Source of the DNA: G965277745 sp965277745 | Lineage (GTDB): Bacteria; Pseudomonadota; Gammaproteobacteria; Cardiobacteriales; Cardiobacteriaceae | Direction: 5' to 3' | NCBI GenBank assembly: GCA_965277745.1 | Contig: OZ255837.1 | Coordinates: 2,170,001-2,234,000 of the forward strand | Length of the DNA stretch: 64,000 bases | Shown: in pieces, positions 44,810 through 53,349 of the stretch | How positions within the stretch are numbered: the stretch's first letter is position 1 | Layout of the letters: every line of letters begins with the position of its first letter | Translations under genes and position numbers: made by a program | Notes under the pieces: generated by a model | What the model saw: only the letters and a program-made list of their open reading frames with translations | Told to the model about the DNA's origin: nothing | The model's database searches: none

Positions 44810-45343
44810 TCATTCCTGTGTAGCCGTCTGAGCGAGGTTTTTTACGCTCTCCTGCGCTTCATCAAGGAAGTCGAAGCCGTCGTGCCGGTTTCGCAGGATC
44901 TTGATCCCAAGGACGAAAAAACGAATGAACAACAGGAGAAAACCGATAAGCAAACCGCTGTAGGGAATCCACTGGGCAAATGGTAAGTCCTCCATGGGCA
45001 AGGCGAAAATTTTCTGCGTTTTGACATACTGATAACCGCTTGACAGAAAAATTGTGCTATAGACAAGACAAATCGCGACGGCAAGCAACCCGAATCCCTT
45101 TTTCAGCCGTCGCGAGCGGAGATTGTCGGTGAGAATGGTCAGGCCGATATGGGCGTTTACGCGGACACCGTAGGAAATACCGAACAGGACAAACCAAGCG
45201 GTGTTCCATTTGATCGCCTCACCGAGCCACAGGGCGCCGATACCGAAAGCACGCATCAAAGCTTCCGTGCACATAAACAGAGTGAGTGTAGAAAGTAATG
45301 CGATCAGGAGAAACGCTTCAAATTTATGTAGTATGCGTAACAT
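44810..45343 (-). CDS. dctQ: TRAP transporter small permease (DctQ)
   Basis: Four-helix membrane subunit that joins DctM; 177 residues. Seen are an N-terminal helix FEAFLLIALLSTLTLFMC, the family motif WLGEAIKWNTAWFVLFGISYGVRVNAHIGL and two further helices. It lies 124 bp after the binding-protein gene; that AT-rich spacer contains a weak ACTGG/CCAGT hairpin which may reduce expression of the membrane genes. The ribosome site is poor. Confidence 0.88.
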   Translation of the reverse strand: MLRILHKFEAFLLIALLSTLTLFMCTEALMRAFGIGALWLGEAIKWNTAWFVLFGISYGVRVNAHIGLTILTDNLRSRRLKKGFGLLAVAICLVYSTIFLSSGYQYVKTQKIFALPMEDLPFAQWIPYSGLLIGFLLLFIRFFVLGIKILRNRHDGFDFLDEAQESVKNLAQTATQE

Positions 45344-45467
45344 AATCCATTGATTTATTTATAATTAAATAAGTATAAAGCACCCGAAGTAACTGGTCCA
45401 GCCTTACCAGTATGATCATGCGACATCCATAATTGACACAACCTTTTATTCATGAAAAAAGCGCAAA

Positions 45468-46448
45468 TTATGCGGATAGTTTATTGGAAGCTTTGGCTGC
45501 GTCAATTAAGTCTTTGCCGATATCATTCTCAAATTTTTCATATACCGGTAGCATAGCATCAATCCATTTTTGTCGCTCTTGCGGGTCAAGTTCGATAATT
45601 TTCGTGTATCCGCTTTCCTTTATTTTCTTGCGGTCTTCATTACAGAGTTCTTGAGCCAGCTTGTTACCATAGTTGATCGCGTCGATAGCAGCCTCTCTCA
45701 CCAATTTCTGTTGCGCCGGTGTCAGGTTTTCCATGAATTTTTTCGAGGTGATTACGATATACTCCAGAAAGCTTGTATTGGTTTCAGTTATATACGACTG
45801 AACTTCATGAAATTTCTTGGAGTAAGTATTTGGCCATGGGCTTTCCTGACCATCGATGGCGTTGGTCTGGAGCAGGGAGAAGACTTCAGAAAATGGTTTT
45901 TTAACCGGGATCGCGCCGACTGCCTTCATATTCGCGGCCAACACGTCGGAGCTTTCAACGCGAAATTTTTTACCCTTTATATCAAGAGGAACGTGGATCG
46001 GAAAGTTTGCCGACGGTTGTCGAAAACCATGATTCAAATACCCCAACCCGATTATTCCTTTATCCTGCATACTGCCAAGAAGTCGCTTTCCAGCAGGGCT
46101 TTTCTGGAAATGATCAACGGCTGCCGTACTTCTAAACAGAAAAGGAAGATCGAATAATTGCAATTTTTTGCTTATCCGAGTTAATTTTGATGTCGTGGGC
46201 GCCGCCATCTGCACATCTCCCATCAGAAGTGCTTCAATTACCTTATTATCGTTATACAGTTGAGAATTCGGAAACACGTTCACTTTTATTTTTCCGTCCG
46301 AGCGGGCTTCGATCAGTTCCTTGAATTTCTCCGCCATCTGTCCCTTTGGCGTCGTCGGTGCGACAACATGGGAAAAGGTTATCGTAACACTTGCCAAAGA
46401 AGAAAAACTGAGGCTGGTGAGAACAAACGCGAGCAGGAAATTTTTCAT
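45468..46448 (-). CDS. dctP: TRAP transporter substrate-binding protein (DctP), C4-dicarboxylate type
   Basis: Periplasmic receptor, 326 residues. The ATG at 46448 follows GAGGAG and opens a signal peptide (MKNFLLAFVLTSLSFSSLA). The mature part starts VTITFSHVVAPTTPKGQMAEKF, with LQLFDLPFLFRS, GKKFRVESSDVL (substrate Arg) and GQESPWPNTYS. It closely follows the DctP pattern for malate, succinate and fumarate. It is AT-rich compared with the housekeeping genes around it. No DctBD two-component genes are in the window. Confidence 0.9.
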   Translation of the reverse strand: MKNFLLAFVLTSLSFSSLASVTITFSHVVAPTTPKGQMAEKFKELIEARSDGKIKVNVFPNSQLYNDNKVIEALLMGDVQMAAPTTSKLTRISKKLQLFDLPFLFRSTAAVDHFQKSPAGKRLLGSMQDKGIIGLGYLNHGFRQPSANFPIHVPLDIKGKKFRVESSDVLAANMKAVGAIPVKKPFSEVFSLLQTNAIDGQESPWPNTYSKKFHEVQSYITETNTSFLEYIVITSKKFMENLTPAQQKLVREAAIDAINYGNKLAQELCNEDRKKIKESGYTKIIELDPQERQKWIDAMLPVYEKFENDIGKDLIDAAKASNKLSA

Positions 46449-46702
46449 TGTTAAGTCTCCTCTAAATTTATACAATTTACTAGCAAGTCAAGTTTATCAT
46501 GATTTACAAATACGGGATACCATATGTGCAAACTGTAAACTTGTTCAGTGCTGAGAGTTAATGGTGTTGGATTGATAGTAAATCTTTCACGCTCGTTTCT
46601 CCACTGTTTACAGACGAATCGGAAAGATTCAAAATCAATCCCTTCCATCACAATCTAGTCATATGGAACTGAAAATCGCTTCATAAATTGATTGAGGAGA
46701 CA
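46449..46702. other. AT-rich non-coding stretch between dctP and the IS630-family element
   Basis: It holds the dctP ribosome site and presumably its promoter. A 66-codon open frame on the minus strand has no ribosome site and resembles nothing I know. It does not continue the gene truncated at 47869, so the DNA that once followed that gene seems to be missing. Confidence 0.5.
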
Positions 46703-47871
46703 TAGACTCTGGGACGTTTGACTATCCCGGAGGGTGTTTTATGCCAGGCAGAAAGGGGCGGCCATCACCGCCATTGGTTTTGAGTTCTGAGGAGCGTGAC
46801 TACCTTGAGCGTCAGGTTCGGCGACACCGGGCTCCCCGTTCTTTTTCCGATCGATGCCGGATGGTCCTGCGTTGCGCCGACGGGCTTTCGAGCAAGGAGG
46901 TTGGAGCCGAGCTCGGATTTCACGAGCACACGGTGGGCAAGTGGCGGCGGCGGTTCGTCAAGGATCGTGTGGACGGCCTTCTCGATGAGGCACGCCCCGG
47001 CCGCCCGCGCACAGTTGAAGACGATCAGGTCGCGGCGGTCATTGAACGGACATTGCACAGCAAGCCCCGTGACGCCACCCATTGGTCCATCCGTTCGATG
47101 GCGAAGGAAACAGGCCTGTCACACACGACGATCCGCCGCATTTGGAATGCCTTTGGCCTCCAACCCCATCGCAGCGATACCTTCAAACTGTCCAGTGACC
47201 CTTTGTTCGTCGAGAAGGTTCGCGATATCGTCGGCCTCTATCTCTCGCCGCCCAACCGGGCCTTGGTGTTGTCCGTTGACGAGAAGAGCCAGATCCAGGC
47301 ATTGGACCGCTCCCAACCCATTCTGCCAATGGCCCCCGGCATCCCCGAACGGCAGACCCACGATTATGTGCGTCATGGCACGACATCGCTGTTCGCGGCT
47401 CTCGACGTGGCCAGCGGCTTTGTGATCGGGAAATGCTACAAGCGCCACAGGGCCAAAGAGTTTCTGTCCTTTCTGAAGGAAATCGACGCCAATATGCCCG
47501 ATGATCTGGATATCCATATCATCATGGACAATTACGCCACCCACAAAACCAAGGAGGTCAAAGCGTGGCTCGCCCGCCGACCGCGCTACCACCTCCACTT
47601 CACCCCCACATCGGCATCATCGATCAATCAGGTCGAGCGTTGGTTTGCCGAACTCACCCGCAAACAGTTACAGCGGGGAGCGCATACCTCTGTCAAATCC
47701 CTGGAAGCCGATATCACCAAATTCATTCAGTGCCACAACGAGAACCCAAAGCCTTTCAAATGGACGAAATCTGCTGATGAAATCCTGGCCTCCGTCAGGC
47801 GCTTTTGCCAACGTGCTGATCAAACATTATGCGGCGAACTTTAGATTCAGGTGACTAGAACCTGACACCTA
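46703..47871 (+). mobile_element. IS630-family insertion sequence (boundaries approximate)
   Basis: One GC-rich IS630-type transposase gene is bounded by TA dinucleotides at 46703 and 47870, the target that IS630 elements duplicate. The outer ends do not form a clear inverted repeat by eye, so the limits are tentative. Base composition differs sharply from the AT-rich DNA on the left, and the gene on its right is cut at the presumed boundary. Confidence 0.6.
46741..47844 (+). CDS. IS630-family transposase
   Basis: DDE transposase of 367 residues, apparently intact. An N-terminal helix-turn-helix region (SSKEVGAELGFHEHTVGKWRRRFV, about residue 50) and a second HTH (GLSHTTIRRIWNAFGLQ) precede the catalytic domain with SVDEKSQIQALDRSQP (first Asp), HIIMDNYATHKTKEV (second Asp) and SSINQVERWFAEL (Glu). 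A good GGAGGG site precedes the ATG. Confidence 0.92.
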   Translation: MPGRKGRPSPPLVLSSEERDYLERQVRRHRAPRSFSDRCRMVLRCADGLSSKEVGAELGFHEHTVGKWRRRFVKDRVDGLLDEARPGRPRTVEDDQVAAVIERTLHSKPRDATHWSIRSMAKETGLSHTTIRRIWNAFGLQPHRSDTFKLSSDPLFVEKVRDIVGLYLSPPNRALVLSVDEKSQIQALDRSQPILPMAPGIPERQTHDYVRHGTTSLFAALDVASGFVIGKCYKRHRAKEFLSFLKEIDANMPDDLDIHIIMDNYATHKTKEVKAWLARRPRYHLHFTPTSASSINQVERWFAELTRKQLQRGAHTSVKSLEADITKFIQCHNENPKPFKWTKSADEILASVRRFCQRADQTLCGEL

Positions 47872-48204
47872 GATAGTGTAGCAAGGCTTCGGCTCGGCGA
47901 GAATCGCGGCCACCAGAAGATAATTTTTCACCACATCGGGATGCGCCGGATACCGCTTGGAGAAGCCTTCGACCAGCGCGAGTGTGGTCTCTCGAAGTCC
48001 TTCCATCTGCGCCTGCCGTGCAAGCGGATATACCCACGCCGGCGCGAGGGGAACGACCTCGCCCTGTTGCTTCGTCTGAAGATAGCGCGCGAGCGCCGCC
48101 GCCCATTCTTCGCGAGCGATCAACTGCGCCAGATCCGGCACGGTTTCCATCGTCACCGCCGATGCGGGAAGCGAAGAAGACTTATGACGATCGAATACGG
48201 ACAT
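47869..48204 (-). pseudogene. Hypothetical helical-repeat protein gene, truncated by the IS630-family element
   Basis: The 111 residues are alpha-helical with TPR-like spacing (ARYLQTKQQGE, ARQAQMEGLRETTLALVEGFSKRYPAHPDVVKNYLLVAAILAE). The frame then runs into the IS end and stops after PKPCYTI. The phrase RYPAHPDVVKNYLLVA is typical of tetratricopeptide repeats, so more repeats probably followed. It starts 2 bp after the DUF2333 gene, the last gene of the gcvT-cysE-iscS-iscA operon. Its function is unknown. Confidence 0.6.
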
Positions 48205-48206
48205 CT

Positions 48207-49256
48207 CTAACCGTTGCGCAAAAGATTTTGTAAATCAATGAGCGCCGCATTGGCCCGCGAAATATAAGAGGCCATAACCAGCGAATGATTCGCGGTGAAA
48301 CCGAAACCGCGCCCGTTCAAGATGAGCGGACTCCAGATGGATTTCTGGGTTTTTTCCAGTTCGTTGATGATCTGATGCAAAGAGGCCATCGCGCCTTTCT
48401 TTTCCAGCGTGCCCTTGAAATCGATGCGGATCGCGCGCAATTGGTGCAGCAACGCCCAGCTATACCCGCGGGCGTAAAAAAAATGGTTGTCGATTTCCCA
48501 CCACGAGGTCTTGTCGAAGCGCACGGTGGGCGCCGGTTTCGCCTGCGCATCGCCTTCTTTTCCCGTTTCCCGATCGATCGCCACATCACCGACGCTGGCA
48601 GACAAACGCTGGGTGATATCGCCCATACTTTTGGCCACCAGATTGAGATACGCGTCCAGATTGTCCGCACGCGCGTAGAACTGCGCATTGTCAGGGTCGT
48701 TGTCGGTGAGTTCGTCGCCGTAACGAATCAGACCCTGCCGCGCCTGCTCGTATTTCGCTTCCGGACGCGGAAACAACCAGGCGTGTGAATCGTTGCGCAA
48801 CAAATTGTCCGCACGTTCGAGCATCACGGCTTGCGCCGACTGCGACTGCGAACGGCTGAAGTCGTTGCGCAGGACCTGGCTCGTCTCGCGCATCAGGGTC
48901 AACACCCCATATTCCCACGAAGGAATATTGTCCAGAAAGAGACCGGGCGGGAAGAGGTCATTACGCAGATAACCGCCCGGTTTATGCAAAAGCACATCAA
49001 GTATTTTTACGCTCGTGCCGACACAAGCCGAACCGACCACCGTTTTGCGGTTTTCCGGTATATATTCGACTGCGGCCGCCTGCACATCGAACGGCCCCGG
49101 TTCCCGGCTCCACCAGAGCATCAGAACAAACATGACGAGAAGCAAAGGACACAAGATCAACAGGATCCGCCATGTCCAGGGCCTGCCCCGCCACGCACTC
49201 GGACGATACTGGTGTAAAAGCGCCCTACCCTTTGACAAACGACTCGCGAACGACAT
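48207..49256 (-). CDS. DUF2333-family inner-membrane-anchored protein
   Basis: A 349-residue protein with one N-terminal membrane helix (ILLILCPLLLVMFVLMLWW, about residues 30-50) and a periplasmic remainder. The features GTSVKILDVLLHKPGGYLRNDLFPPG, WEYGVLTLMRE and HSLVMASYISRANAALIDLQNLL are those of the DUF2333 family, which is conserved in gammaproteobacteria and has no known function. The ATG at 49256 follows AGGAGA, 9 bp after iscA, so it is likely co-transcribed. Confidence 0.8.
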   Translation of the reverse strand: MSFASRLSKGRALLHQYRPSAWRGRPWTWRILLILCPLLLVMFVLMLWWSREPGPFDVQAAAVEYIPENRKTVVGSACVGTSVKILDVLLHKPGGYLRNDLFPPGLFLDNIPSWEYGVLTLMRETSQVLRNDFSRSQSQSAQAVMLERADNLLRNDSHAWLFPRPEAKYEQARQGLIRYGDELTDNDPDNAQFYARADNLDAYLNLVAKSMGDITQRLSASVGDVAIDRETGKEGDAQAKPAPTVRFDKTSWWEIDNHFFYARGYSWALLHQLRAIRIDFKGTLEKKGAMASLHQIINELEKTQKSIWSPLILNGRGFGFTANHSLVMASYISRANAALIDLQNLLRNG

Positions 49257-49265
49257 CACTTCTCC

Positions 49266-49589
49266 TTACCTGACTCTGAAACTGCTGCCACATCCGCAAG
49301 TCGATTCGGCCTGGGGATTGGCAAAGGAAAAAAACTCGTTCAGTCCCTGCTTTTTTACATCGAGCGTCAAGCCATCGATCAGCGGCAAATCCGCCTTGTC
49401 GACGACAACCTGAAAACCCGGATAAGCGAACGCCTGTTGCTCTTGGCTCACCCCTTCGGCAATCTCGATATGGTAGCCATGGCCCGCGCAGCCCGCTCGG
49501 GTGACATCGACATGAATGCCGATGCCCGACGGATTGGCGTCGAGAAATTTGCGCACGCGGCGCAGCGCCGCGTCGGTAAGATGAATCAT
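49266..49589 (-). CDS. iscA: A-type Fe-S carrier protein (IscA/ErpA/SufA family)
   Basis: Carries Fe-S clusters from assembly scaffolds to target proteins. The 107 residues show the HesB fold with the three cluster cysteines at 34 (TRAGCAGHGYHIE), 98 and 100 (STCGCGSSF). The start at 49589 follows GGAGG and overlaps the iscS stop by 4 bp. Which of IscA, SufA or ErpA it equals cannot be settled from the sequence; the linkage to a cysteine desulfurase suggests an IscA role. Confidence 0.85.
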   Translation of the reverse strand: MIHLTDAALRRVRKFLDANPSGIGIHVDVTRAGCAGHGYHIEIAEGVSQEQQAFAYPGFQVVVDKADLPLIDGLTLDVKKQGLNEFFSFANPQAESTCGCGSSFRVR

Positions 49590-50722
49590 CGTTTCCTCCC
49601 GTGTAAGAAATCGAGCAGGCGGGCCATCTCCCAATCCTCGGTCAGATGCGCGAAGCTGATGCGCACGGATTGCCTCGCCTGGCGCTTCAACCCCATAGCG
49701 GCGAGGACATGCGATCCTTCCGCCGCCTCCGAGCGGCAGGCGGCGCCAGCGGAAATCGCCAAGCGCGCCGCGTTCGCCGCGAGCAGAACATTGCCCGCGT
49801 CTTCTTGGGTGTCGATACTGAGAATATGCGGTACATGTTCCACCGTTTCAAGCGCCACGTTCGCGCGCATTCCTCGCGGCAAGGCAACAAGCAACTGCCG
49901 CGCACGTTCCTCTACCCGTTCTCTGCGCGCTTCGTACTCCGCATACGCGCGCTCGACGGCGTCGACGAAAGCCAGGATCAGCGCCGCCGGCAAAGTCCCG
50001 GAACGCCTCCCGCTTTGCTGCCCGCCGCCCTGAATCTGCGCCTGCAAACGCATTTTCGGCAACCGCCGGACATAGAGCGCGCCAATGCCCTGCGGCGCGT
50101 ACACTTTGTGACCGGAAAAACTGACCATATCGGCATCCCAAGCGCGCACATCCACCACGAGCTTGCCGAGCGACTGCGCGGCATCGACATGCAACTTGGC
50201 CCCGGCGACGTGCGTGATCGCGGCGATTTCCGCAAGCTTCTGACAAACTCCTGTTTCGTTATTGACCGCCATCACACTGACCAGCGTCGTCGGCTTCGCG
50301 AGCGCCGCAGCGAGGCGCTCGAGATCAAGTTGCCCCGATTCCAAGACCGGCAACACCTCGACCGTGACTCCGCAGGCGGCGAGAGCGGCGAGAGGATCAA
50401 GAATCGCCTTATGTTCGGTTTGCACCGTCACGATGCGCGGATTTTTCGTGCGCGGATGGGTCACAGTCCCTTTCAGAGCGAGATTATCGGCTTCGGTCGC
50501 ACCGCTCGTGAACACCACTTCCGAGGCCTCGGCGCCGATGCAATCGGCAAACCGCGCGCGCGCTGCTTCCACCTTCTCGCGCACGCCCTGTCCGGGTCCG
50601 TGTAATGAATCGCCGTGGGCAAAATGCTCCCGCATCGCCGCCGCATAAGCCGTGACCACGCGGGGATCCGGCGGCGTCGAAGCGGCGTAGTCGAAATACG
50701 CCCAATCGGCGTTCTCAGACAT
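49586..50722 (-). CDS. iscS: Cysteine desulfurase (IscS/NifS family)
   Basis: PLP enzyme that takes sulfur from cysteine for Fe-S clusters and thiolated cofactors. The 378 residues include YFDYAASTPP, EVVFTSGATEADNLALKG, HVDAAQSLGK, the PLP-Lys motif SFSGHKVYAPQGIGALYVR (about residue 203) and the catalytic-Cys loop SAGAACRSEAAEGSHVL (about residue 325). Overlaps cysE by 8 bp and iscA by 4 bp. iscR, iscU and hscBA are not beside it, unlike the standard isc operon. Confidence 0.9.
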   Translation of the reverse strand: MSENADWAYFDYAASTPPDPRVVTAYAAAMREHFAHGDSLHGPGQGVREKVEAARARFADCIGAEASEVVFTSGATEADNLALKGTVTHPRTKNPRIVTVQTEHKAILDPLAALAACGVTVEVLPVLESGQLDLERLAAALAKPTTLVSVMAVNNETGVCQKLAEIAAITHVAGAKLHVDAAQSLGKLVVDVRAWDADMVSFSGHKVYAPQGIGALYVRRLPKMRLQAQIQGGGQQSGRRSGTLPAALILAFVDAVERAYAEYEARRERVEERARQLLVALPRGMRANVALETVEHVPHILSIDTQEDAGNVLLAANAARLAISAGAACRSEAAEGSHVLAAMGLKRQARQSVRISFAHLTEDWEMARLLDFLHGRKR

Positions 50723-51389
50723 TCTTCGTTTCCTTGATCATCGCGTGCAAAGCGGCGTTTTCCGCCTCCAGTCGTTCGATCCGCCTGTTCATCTTCTCGA
50801 ACAACTGCATGACCGGATCGGACATGCCATTGTTCTGCGCGTACGCATCGAACGCTGCGCAATCACTCGCCCGACTGGACACCGCCCGCGCAGGAATACC
50901 GACGACCGTCGTATGCGCCAGCACATCCTTGACCACCACGGCATTGCAGCCAACGCGCACATTGTCGGCCAAAGTGACCGCCCCGATCACTTTGGCGCCA
51001 GCGCCGATGATGACGTTATTACCGACCGTCGGGTGGCGCTTTTCCTGCGCCCGAGACACCCCGCCCAGGGTGACGCCCTGATAGATGCTCACGTCATCAC
51101 CGAGTTCGGCCGTCTCACCGATCACGATACCCATGCCGTGATCAAGGAACAGACGCCGTCCAGCCTGTACCGCCGGATGGATTTCAACGCCGGTGAGCCA
51201 ACGAGAGAACAGCGCCAGAAAACGCGCCAACCAGCGCAGCCTATTCTCCCACAACGCATGCTCGAAGCGATAGGCTGCAACCGCCCAGAAACCGGTATGC
51301 AAGGTCAGAACGGACCACCGCGAACGGGTCGCCGGATCACGTTCAGCGACGACGCGAAAATCCTCACGCAACAAGGCGAACCACTTCAT
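50715..51389 (-). CDS. cysE: Serine O-acetyltransferase
   Basis: Makes O-acetylserine from serine and acetyl-CoA, the precursor for CysK. The 224 residues hold an N-terminal helical part and a left-handed beta-helix with hexapeptide repeats (GVEIHPAVQAGRRLFLDHGMGIVIGETAELG, and GNNVIIGAGAKVIGAV). Conserved His residues are in LDHGMG and KRHP. It is shorter than E. coli CysE (273) and ends in a coiled-coil-like tail (KMNRRIERLEAENAALHAMI), as in the short bacterial class. Overlaps gcvT and iscS. Confidence 0.92.
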   Translation of the reverse strand: MKWFALLREDFRVVAERDPATRSRWSVLTLHTGFWAVAAYRFEHALWENRLRWLARFLALFSRWLTGVEIHPAVQAGRRLFLDHGMGIVIGETAELGDDVSIYQGVTLGGVSRAQEKRHPTVGNNVIIGAGAKVIGAVTLADNVRVGCNAVVVKDVLAHTTVVGIPARAVSSRASDCAAFDAYAQNNGMSDPVMQLFEKMNRRIERLEAENAALHAMIKETKNV

Positions 51390-52507
51390 CCGGACTCCCC
51401 TGTCCCGAGGCGCGATCGTTTGGTTACAAAGGGCAACGAAGCGACTTCGAGGACCAACTCCTTAGCGCGCACTTTGGCCGTCAACACACTACCGGGCGCA
51501 CGGTAAGCCGCCGCGACATATCCCATCGCGAGCGGCGCAGCGAGACTCGGCGAGAACCCGCCACTCGTCACTTCGCCGATTACTTTTCCGTCGGCGAAAA
51601 GGGGCGTCAGGGCGCGCACCGGTAAACGCCCTCTAACCCGCAAACCGACGCGAACCCTATCCGTGCCTTCTCGCAGTTGCCGTTCGATGACCGCCGCGCC
51701 GGGATAACCTCCCACGTGCGCCCCGCCTGGCCGACGCGTTTTCTGAATCGTAAAGGACAGCCCCGCCTCGACCGGCGTACGCGTGCGATCGATATCCTGC
51801 CCGTAAAGACAAAAACCGGCCTCGAGACGCAGCGAATCACGTGCCCCAAGCCCGGCGGGACGCACTCTGCGATCACCGGCGAGAAAATCGGCAAAGGCCT
51901 CCACCGCGGTATCCGACAGGGAAATTTCCAGGCCATCCTCTCCACTATAGCCGGAACGGGAAATCCAGCAGGAGGCGCCAAACAATTCGAAGGCGCCGCC
52001 TTCCATAAAGTCGAGATCGGCAACCCGCGGATCCAGTTCTCCCAAAACCGCCACCGCTTCCGGCCCTTGCAACGCGAGCAACGAGCGCTCCTGCCACCAG
52101 GCGATCTCCTCGGCACTAAATTCGCTTGCCAAACGCTCGAAATCACGCCTCTTGCAAGCGGCGTTGACGACCAGATAAAAATCTTCGCGACGGCGGGTGA
52201 CCATCAAGTCATCCTCGATCGTGCCGCGATCGTTCAAAAGCAAGCCGTAGCGCTGTTTCCCGACGGGCAAAGAAACGAAATCCATCGGCATCAACGATTC
52301 GAGGCGCGCTGCCACGTCCGCGCCAGCGACGACAATCTGCCCCATGTGCGAGACATCGAAAAGACTGGCATGGGCACGCGTCCACAAATGTTCCTCGACG
52401 ATTCCTTGCCGATACTGTCGCGGCATGCGGTATCCGGCGAAATCAACCATCTTGGCGCCTTTGGCAATATGCCAGTCATACAGGGCAGTCCGTAACGGCT
52501 CGGACAT
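51386..52507 (-). CDS. gcvT: Aminomethyltransferase (glycine cleavage T protein)
   Basis: T protein of the glycine cleavage system, passing a methylene group to tetrahydrofolate. The 373 residues show LRTALYDWHIAKGAKMVDFAGYRMP, the folate-site HASLFDVSHMGQI, ISRSGYSGEDGLEI, LGARDSLRLEAGFCLYG and IGEVTSGGFSPSL. The ATG at 52507 follows AAGGAGAAG; the upstream extension of the open frame crosses infA on the other strand and is spurious. The H and P protein genes are absent here; instead it heads an operon of cysteine/Fe-S genes. Confidence 0.92.
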   Translation of the reverse strand: MSEPLRTALYDWHIAKGAKMVDFAGYRMPRQYRQGIVEEHLWTRAHASLFDVSHMGQIVVAGADVAARLESLMPMDFVSLPVGKQRYGLLLNDRGTIEDDLMVTRRREDFYLVVNAACKRRDFERLASEFSAEEIAWWQERSLLALQGPEAVAVLGELDPRVADLDFMEGGAFELFGASCWISRSGYSGEDGLEISLSDTAVEAFADFLAGDRRVRPAGLGARDSLRLEAGFCLYGQDIDRTRTPVEAGLSFTIQKTRRPGGAHVGGYPGAAVIERQLREGTDRVRVGLRVRGRLPVRALTPLFADGKVIGEVTSGGFSPSLAAPLAMGYVAAAYRAPGSVLTAKVRAKELVLEVASLPFVTKRSRLGTGESG

Positions 52508-52643
52508 GACTTCTCCTTGAGGAAAACGCTTAGGATAGCATCTACGCGCCACCGGTAACAGGCGGAAAAAGCGCCGAACGCGTTGAATTTTCAAGATAGG
52601 CCCGTTAAAATAGCGCCGTTTTTTACCGCAAGCGCAAGGAAAC

Positions 52644-52862
52644 ATGTCCAAAGAAGAAAATATCGAAATGACCGGAACCGTCGTCGAAACCCTGCCGAAT
52701 ACCATGTTTCGAGTCGAACTGGAGAACGGACACCGCATCAACGCCCACATTTCCGGGCGCATGCGCAAGCACTACATTCGTATCCTGACCGGCGACAAAG
52801 TCAAAGTCGAAATGACCCCTTACGATCTCAGCAAAGGGCGCATCGTTTTCCGCGAAAAATGA
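52644..52862 (+). CDS. infA: Translation initiation factor IF-1
   Basis: A 72-residue S1/OB-fold protein that occupies the ribosomal A site during initiation. The sequence EMTGTVVETLPNTMFRVELE, GRMRKHYIRILTGDKVKVEM and DLSKGRI is typical and complete. AAGGAAA precedes the ATG. It stands alone, divergent from gcvT, and is followed by a TCGGCT/AGCCGA hairpin at 52866-52882. Confidence 0.96.
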   Translation: MSKEENIEMTGTVVETLPNTMFRVELENGHRINAHISGRMRKHYIRILTGDKVKVEMTPYDLSKGRIVFREK

Positions 52863-53349
52863 GCATCGGCTTCGCCAGCCGACATCGATCGCGAAATTTT
52901 CCACTTCACCTTTTTATCCTTCCGACTTTCGAGGCGCGTTGGCAACGTCGCGCGCTTGCCCACGCTCTCGCTCGGCATCATGCACGGAGTCGCCAAGACA
53001 GAAACTTTCCGACTTTCATAAAGCGGGGCGCTGAATTCGAGCGCGCATCACTTCTGCGCCGCCGGCGAGGAAATCTTCACCTTTTTTTCGCCATCCCTGC
53101 CGACACCGCCCAAGACAAGGGTGGAAATATCACGCGACTGGTCGCGTCAAGTCAACAACGGTGTGATCGCGACCTTCAGCGGCGGCGGGATTTTCCATTT
53201 TCCCGCGCCGCACTCAGCAGGCGCGGCAACGAGCGGATTGACGATATTTCGGGCCGGGCAAGCGGCGATGACGAAATGATCATGCGCGGCATTGCCGCAG
53301 GGCAGTGTCCGCCAGAAGCAACCCGGCGGCGGCATTATCCAGTCCCCCC
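52863..53349. other. Non-coding gap between infA and pyruvate kinase gene
   Basis: About 490 bp lie between two convergent genes. A 6-bp-arm hairpin lies directly after infA (52866-52882) and may help end its transcript. The motif ttccgacttc occurs twice (about 52921 and 53008). Open frames here have no ribosome sites and no similarity that I recognise. It could be the residue of a lost gene. Confidence 0.45.

Noticed and set aside
46451..46651. 66-codon minus-strand frame upstream of dctP
   Set aside because: Overlaps the dctP leader, has no ribosome site and is in AT-rich DNA; not a continuation of the truncated helical-repeat gene.
51386..52768. 460-residue version of GcvT using an upstream start
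   Set aside because: The extra 87 residues cross the divergent infA gene; the ATG at 52507 has a strong ribosome site and gives the normal length.
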